DNA of 6,592 nt from Desulfonema limicola (GTDB lineage: Bacteria; Desulfobacterota; Desulfobacteria; Desulfobacterales; Desulfosalsimonadaceae): positions 1 through 6,592 of the forward strand of contig DYLE01000138.1 of the NCBI GenBank assembly GCA_020722245.1, given 5' to 3'. Both the position numbers and the translations under genes were made by a program. The notes under the pieces were generated by a model that was given only the letters and a program-made list of their open reading frames with translations, did no database searches and was not told the origin of the DNA. Below are positions 5,016-6,592 of this stretch, piece by piece. Each line of letters begins with the position of its first letter. Position 1 is the first letter of the stretch.

Positions 5016-5601
5016 GACCACCCCCTCTGTCCGATTCTGCATAGCCCTGATCTTCGGCATGGTCCTTATCGTTCATTTTACGGCTCTGCCGGTGGAAGCG
5101 GCGGAGGCCGCCTCATGGCGGCCGACATATGATCTGATCATGAGATGGATCAATTTCGGCATCCTGGTTTTTTTTATCGTCAAATACGGCAAAGACCCGT
5201 TGATGAGCTTTATTAAAGGGCAACAGACCGAGGTCGCAAAAAAGATAGACCAGGTGGAAAGCCGAAAAACCACCCTTCTCGACGAGATCCAGGAAGCCTC
5301 AAAAAAAATCGAAAAAAGCAGCCAGTGGCTTGAAACCATCAAAAGGCAGATCATCCTGGAGGGGGAACGCGAAAAGCAGAAAATCATCGATAACGCCAGG
5401 GAGTTCAGCAAAACCCTGCTGGATGCGGAGAAAAAAAAGGTCGGCACTCGAATCCGGTCTGCCCGAAACCAGTTCATGGCCGAGCTGGTGGATGCAGCCA
5501 TGGCGGCCGCTCAACAAAAGCTTCCCGGCCTGATGACAGATTCCGACCACCAGAAGATGCTCAACCTCTACCTGTCAGGCATCCATCGCATGGCCGAGTA
5601 A
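5008..5601 (+). CDS. atpF: F0 ATP synthase subunit b
   Basis: The 197-residue protein begins with a hydrophobic signal-like segment (8-30) ending in PVEAAEAAS, as is common in delta-proteobacterial b subunits. The true membrane anchor follows (about 42-59, LIMRWINFGILVFFIVKYG), then a long charged coiled coil (about 72-145) and a C-terminal helical part (VDAAMAAAQQKLPG...). It would form the peripheral stalk as a heterodimer with b'. In many bacteria b is followed at once by atpH and atpA. Here the cluster stops, and the next gene is convergent after only 21 bases. No convincing hairpin terminator is visible in that gap, so transcripts may overlap the SDR gene. Confidence 0.92.
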   Translation: MNKTTPSVRFCIALIFGMVLIVHFTALPVEAAEAASWRPTYDLIMRWINFGILVFFIVKYGKDPLMSFIKGQQTEVAKKIDQVESRKTTLLDEIQEASKKIEKSSQWLETIKRQIILEGEREKQKIIDNAREFSKTLLDAEKKKVGTRIRSARNQFMAELVDAAMAAAQQKLPGLMTDSDHQKMLNLYLSGIHRMAE

Positions 5602-5622
5602 CCCGTCTCCCCGCGCCCGTAG

Positions 5623-6459
5623 CTATTTCCCAGCGGAGATGTATTCGCTGCGGATCTTCCTGAAATCCTTTAAGGTTTTTCGAGAAAGGGCGTCGGCGAC
5701 AAAGGGAAGATAGGCATACAGCCACCGCAAAACAAAAGCATGTGGCGTAACCACTATGATTTCCTTATTTTTTGCAACCCCTTTTAGAATGACCCGAGCG
5801 GCCTTGTCCGGGGCCATCATCCTGAAGGGGTTCTTCGCAAGGATGCGGTCGACGTCCGAATGGAGCATCTTGGTCGCCTTGAAAATATTGGTCTTGATAA
5901 AACCGGGGCAGACCACGCTGACCTTCACCCCCAAGGCTTCGGCTTCACGGCGCAGCGCTGTTGAAAGACCGACCACGGCGTATTTCGTGGTGCAATAGGC
6001 TGTTTCCAGGGGGACCGGAATCAGGCCTGCCAGGGAGGCGGTGTTGACAATGTGCCCGAACCCCTGCCTGGCCATCAGGGAATAGGCATCGGCGGTTCCG
6101 TAAATCACCCCCCACAGGTTCACATCGATGATGTGTTTCCAGTCTGCATCATCCATGTCACGGACTTCGCCGCCGATGGCTATCCCCGCGTTGTTGAACA
6201 TATAATCAAGCCGGCCGGTGCGGGTTACGGCATCCCGAATCAGCTGTTTGACCTCCTCCTGGCGGGCCACATCCACGGCATGGAAGCTTGCCCGGCCTCC
6301 GGTCGAAACGATCGCATCTGAAACCTCTTTTGCGCCGTCCGCGTTGATGTCGGCCACATGAACCACGGCCCCTTCCCGCCCAAGCGCACGGCAAAGCGCC
6401 CTGCCGATCCCCGATGCGCCGCCGGTCACAACGGCTGTCCTCCCCTCAAATCCCCCCAT
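5623..6459 (-). CDS. Classical short-chain dehydrogenase/reductase (SDR)
   Basis: The 278-residue protein is a Rossmann-fold NAD(P)-dependent oxidoreductase. The nucleotide motif is TGGASGIG (12-19). Asp37 at the end of strand 2 (HVADIN) favours NAD(H). NNAG is at 89-92, the active-site Asn is N114 (DVNLWG), the catalytic Ser is S142 (NTASLAG), and Y155-x3-K159 is in AYCTTKY. PGFIKT (185-190) is the usual post-catalytic loop. The C-terminal part after about 235 (VLRWLYAYLPFVADALS) is longer and more hydrophobic than a minimal SDR and may cover a lipophilic substrate or touch the membrane. The substrate cannot be told. ATG 6459 is the only usable start, because an in-frame stop lies seven codons upstream; AAAGGAA precedes it by about ten bases. 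It is unrelated to the atp cluster and probably follows the partial gene at the right edge. Confidence 0.93.
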   Translation of the reverse strand: MGGFEGRTAVVTGGASGIGRALCRALGREGAVVHVADINADGAKEVSDAIVSTGGRASFHAVDVARQEEVKQLIRDAVTRTGRLDYMFNNAGIAIGGEVRDMDDADWKHIIDVNLWGVIYGTADAYSLMARQGFGHIVNTASLAGLIPVPLETAYCTTKYAVVGLSTALRREAEALGVKVSVVCPGFIKTNIFKATKMLHSDVDRILAKNPFRMMAPDKAARVILKGVAKNKEIIVVTPHAFVLRWLYAYLPFVADALSRKTLKDFRKIRSEYISAGK

Positions 6460-6523
6460 AAGGCATGGTTCCTTTATTCAATCGGATTGACTCGGAAGCG
6501 ATCGTATCAAAACCCCCGATTCA

Positions 6524-6592
6524 TCAACCGCCGAAAGAAGCTTCGGGAATCTCCACAACCGCCTTGCACCCTCCCTCAATGGCGCTCATCTT
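6524..6592 (-). CDS. Probable C-terminal end of an unidentified gene, cut by the window edge
   Basis: Only one minus-strand frame is open from the window edge. It gives 22 codons (KMSAIEGGCKAV... ending SFGG) and then TGA at 6526-6524. The other two minus frames stop within a few codons. Composition and codons look like the neighbouring genes. It lies 64 bases upstream of the SDR in the same direction, so the two may share an operon. It is too short to name a family, and it could be a chance open frame. Confidence 0.4.
   Translation of the reverse strand, partial: KMSAIEGGCKAVVEIPEASFGG

Noticed and set aside
5602..5622. Bidirectional terminator between the b gene and the SDR gene
   Set aside because: The 21-base gap is C-rich with no inverted repeat or T/A tracts.
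6475..6515. Minus-strand promoter before the SDR gene (TTGATA-like box)
   Set aside because: No acceptable -10 box lies at normal spacing. The SDR may instead be read through from the partial gene at the right edge.

Overview
The window reads as a chromosomal segment of an anaerobic bacterium, most likely a Desulfobacterota (delta-proteobacterial) sulfate reducer or a relative. This is inferred from three things: paired b' and b subunits with a secretion-like N-terminus on b, an F0 cluster with no F1 genes beside it, and a response regulator combining receiver, PATAN (DUF4388-like) and roadblock-like regions. No marker gene fixes the taxon.

Layout. Positions 1-60 carry two imperfect tandem repeats that resemble the end of an insertion sequence, followed by an AT-rich promoter-like region. 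A 368-codon receiver/PATAN/roadblock signalling protein follows (193-1299, +). Next is an uncharacterised six-helix, tryptophan-rich membrane protein (1426-2079, +) with its own strong ribosome binding site. A 124-base gap holds a candidate promoter. Then comes a tight F0 ATP synthase cluster on the plus strand: atpZ (2204-2446), atpI (2446-2856), atpB/subunit a (2863-3537), a long subunit c with three fused hairpins (3537-4265), a normal single-hairpin subunit c (4283-4531), b' (4557-5015) and b (5008-5601). Convergent to it on the minus strand is a classical short-chain dehydrogenase (5623-6459). The right edge probably holds the last 22 codons of another minus-strand gene.

How the genes work together. 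The atp genes encode a complete membrane sector (a, b, b', c) plus the assembly or accessory proteins AtpI and AtpZ. None of delta, alpha, gamma, beta or epsilon is present, so the F1 genes must lie elsewhere. The main point of interest is the rotor. One gene encodes a triple-hairpin c subunit whose middle hairpin has lost both ion-binding carboxylates (the helix-2 Glu is Gln and the helix-1 Glu is Ala), while the outer two hairpins keep them. The next gene encodes an ordinary 82-residue c with E32, E65, S66, T67 and Y70, the two-carboxylate Na+-binding arrangement known from Fusobacterium nucleatum. If both are used, the ring would be a mixed rotor with fewer ion sites than hairpins. The last hairpin of the long gene and the single c gene share a 62-base block with only one mismatch, which points to recent gene conversion or duplication.
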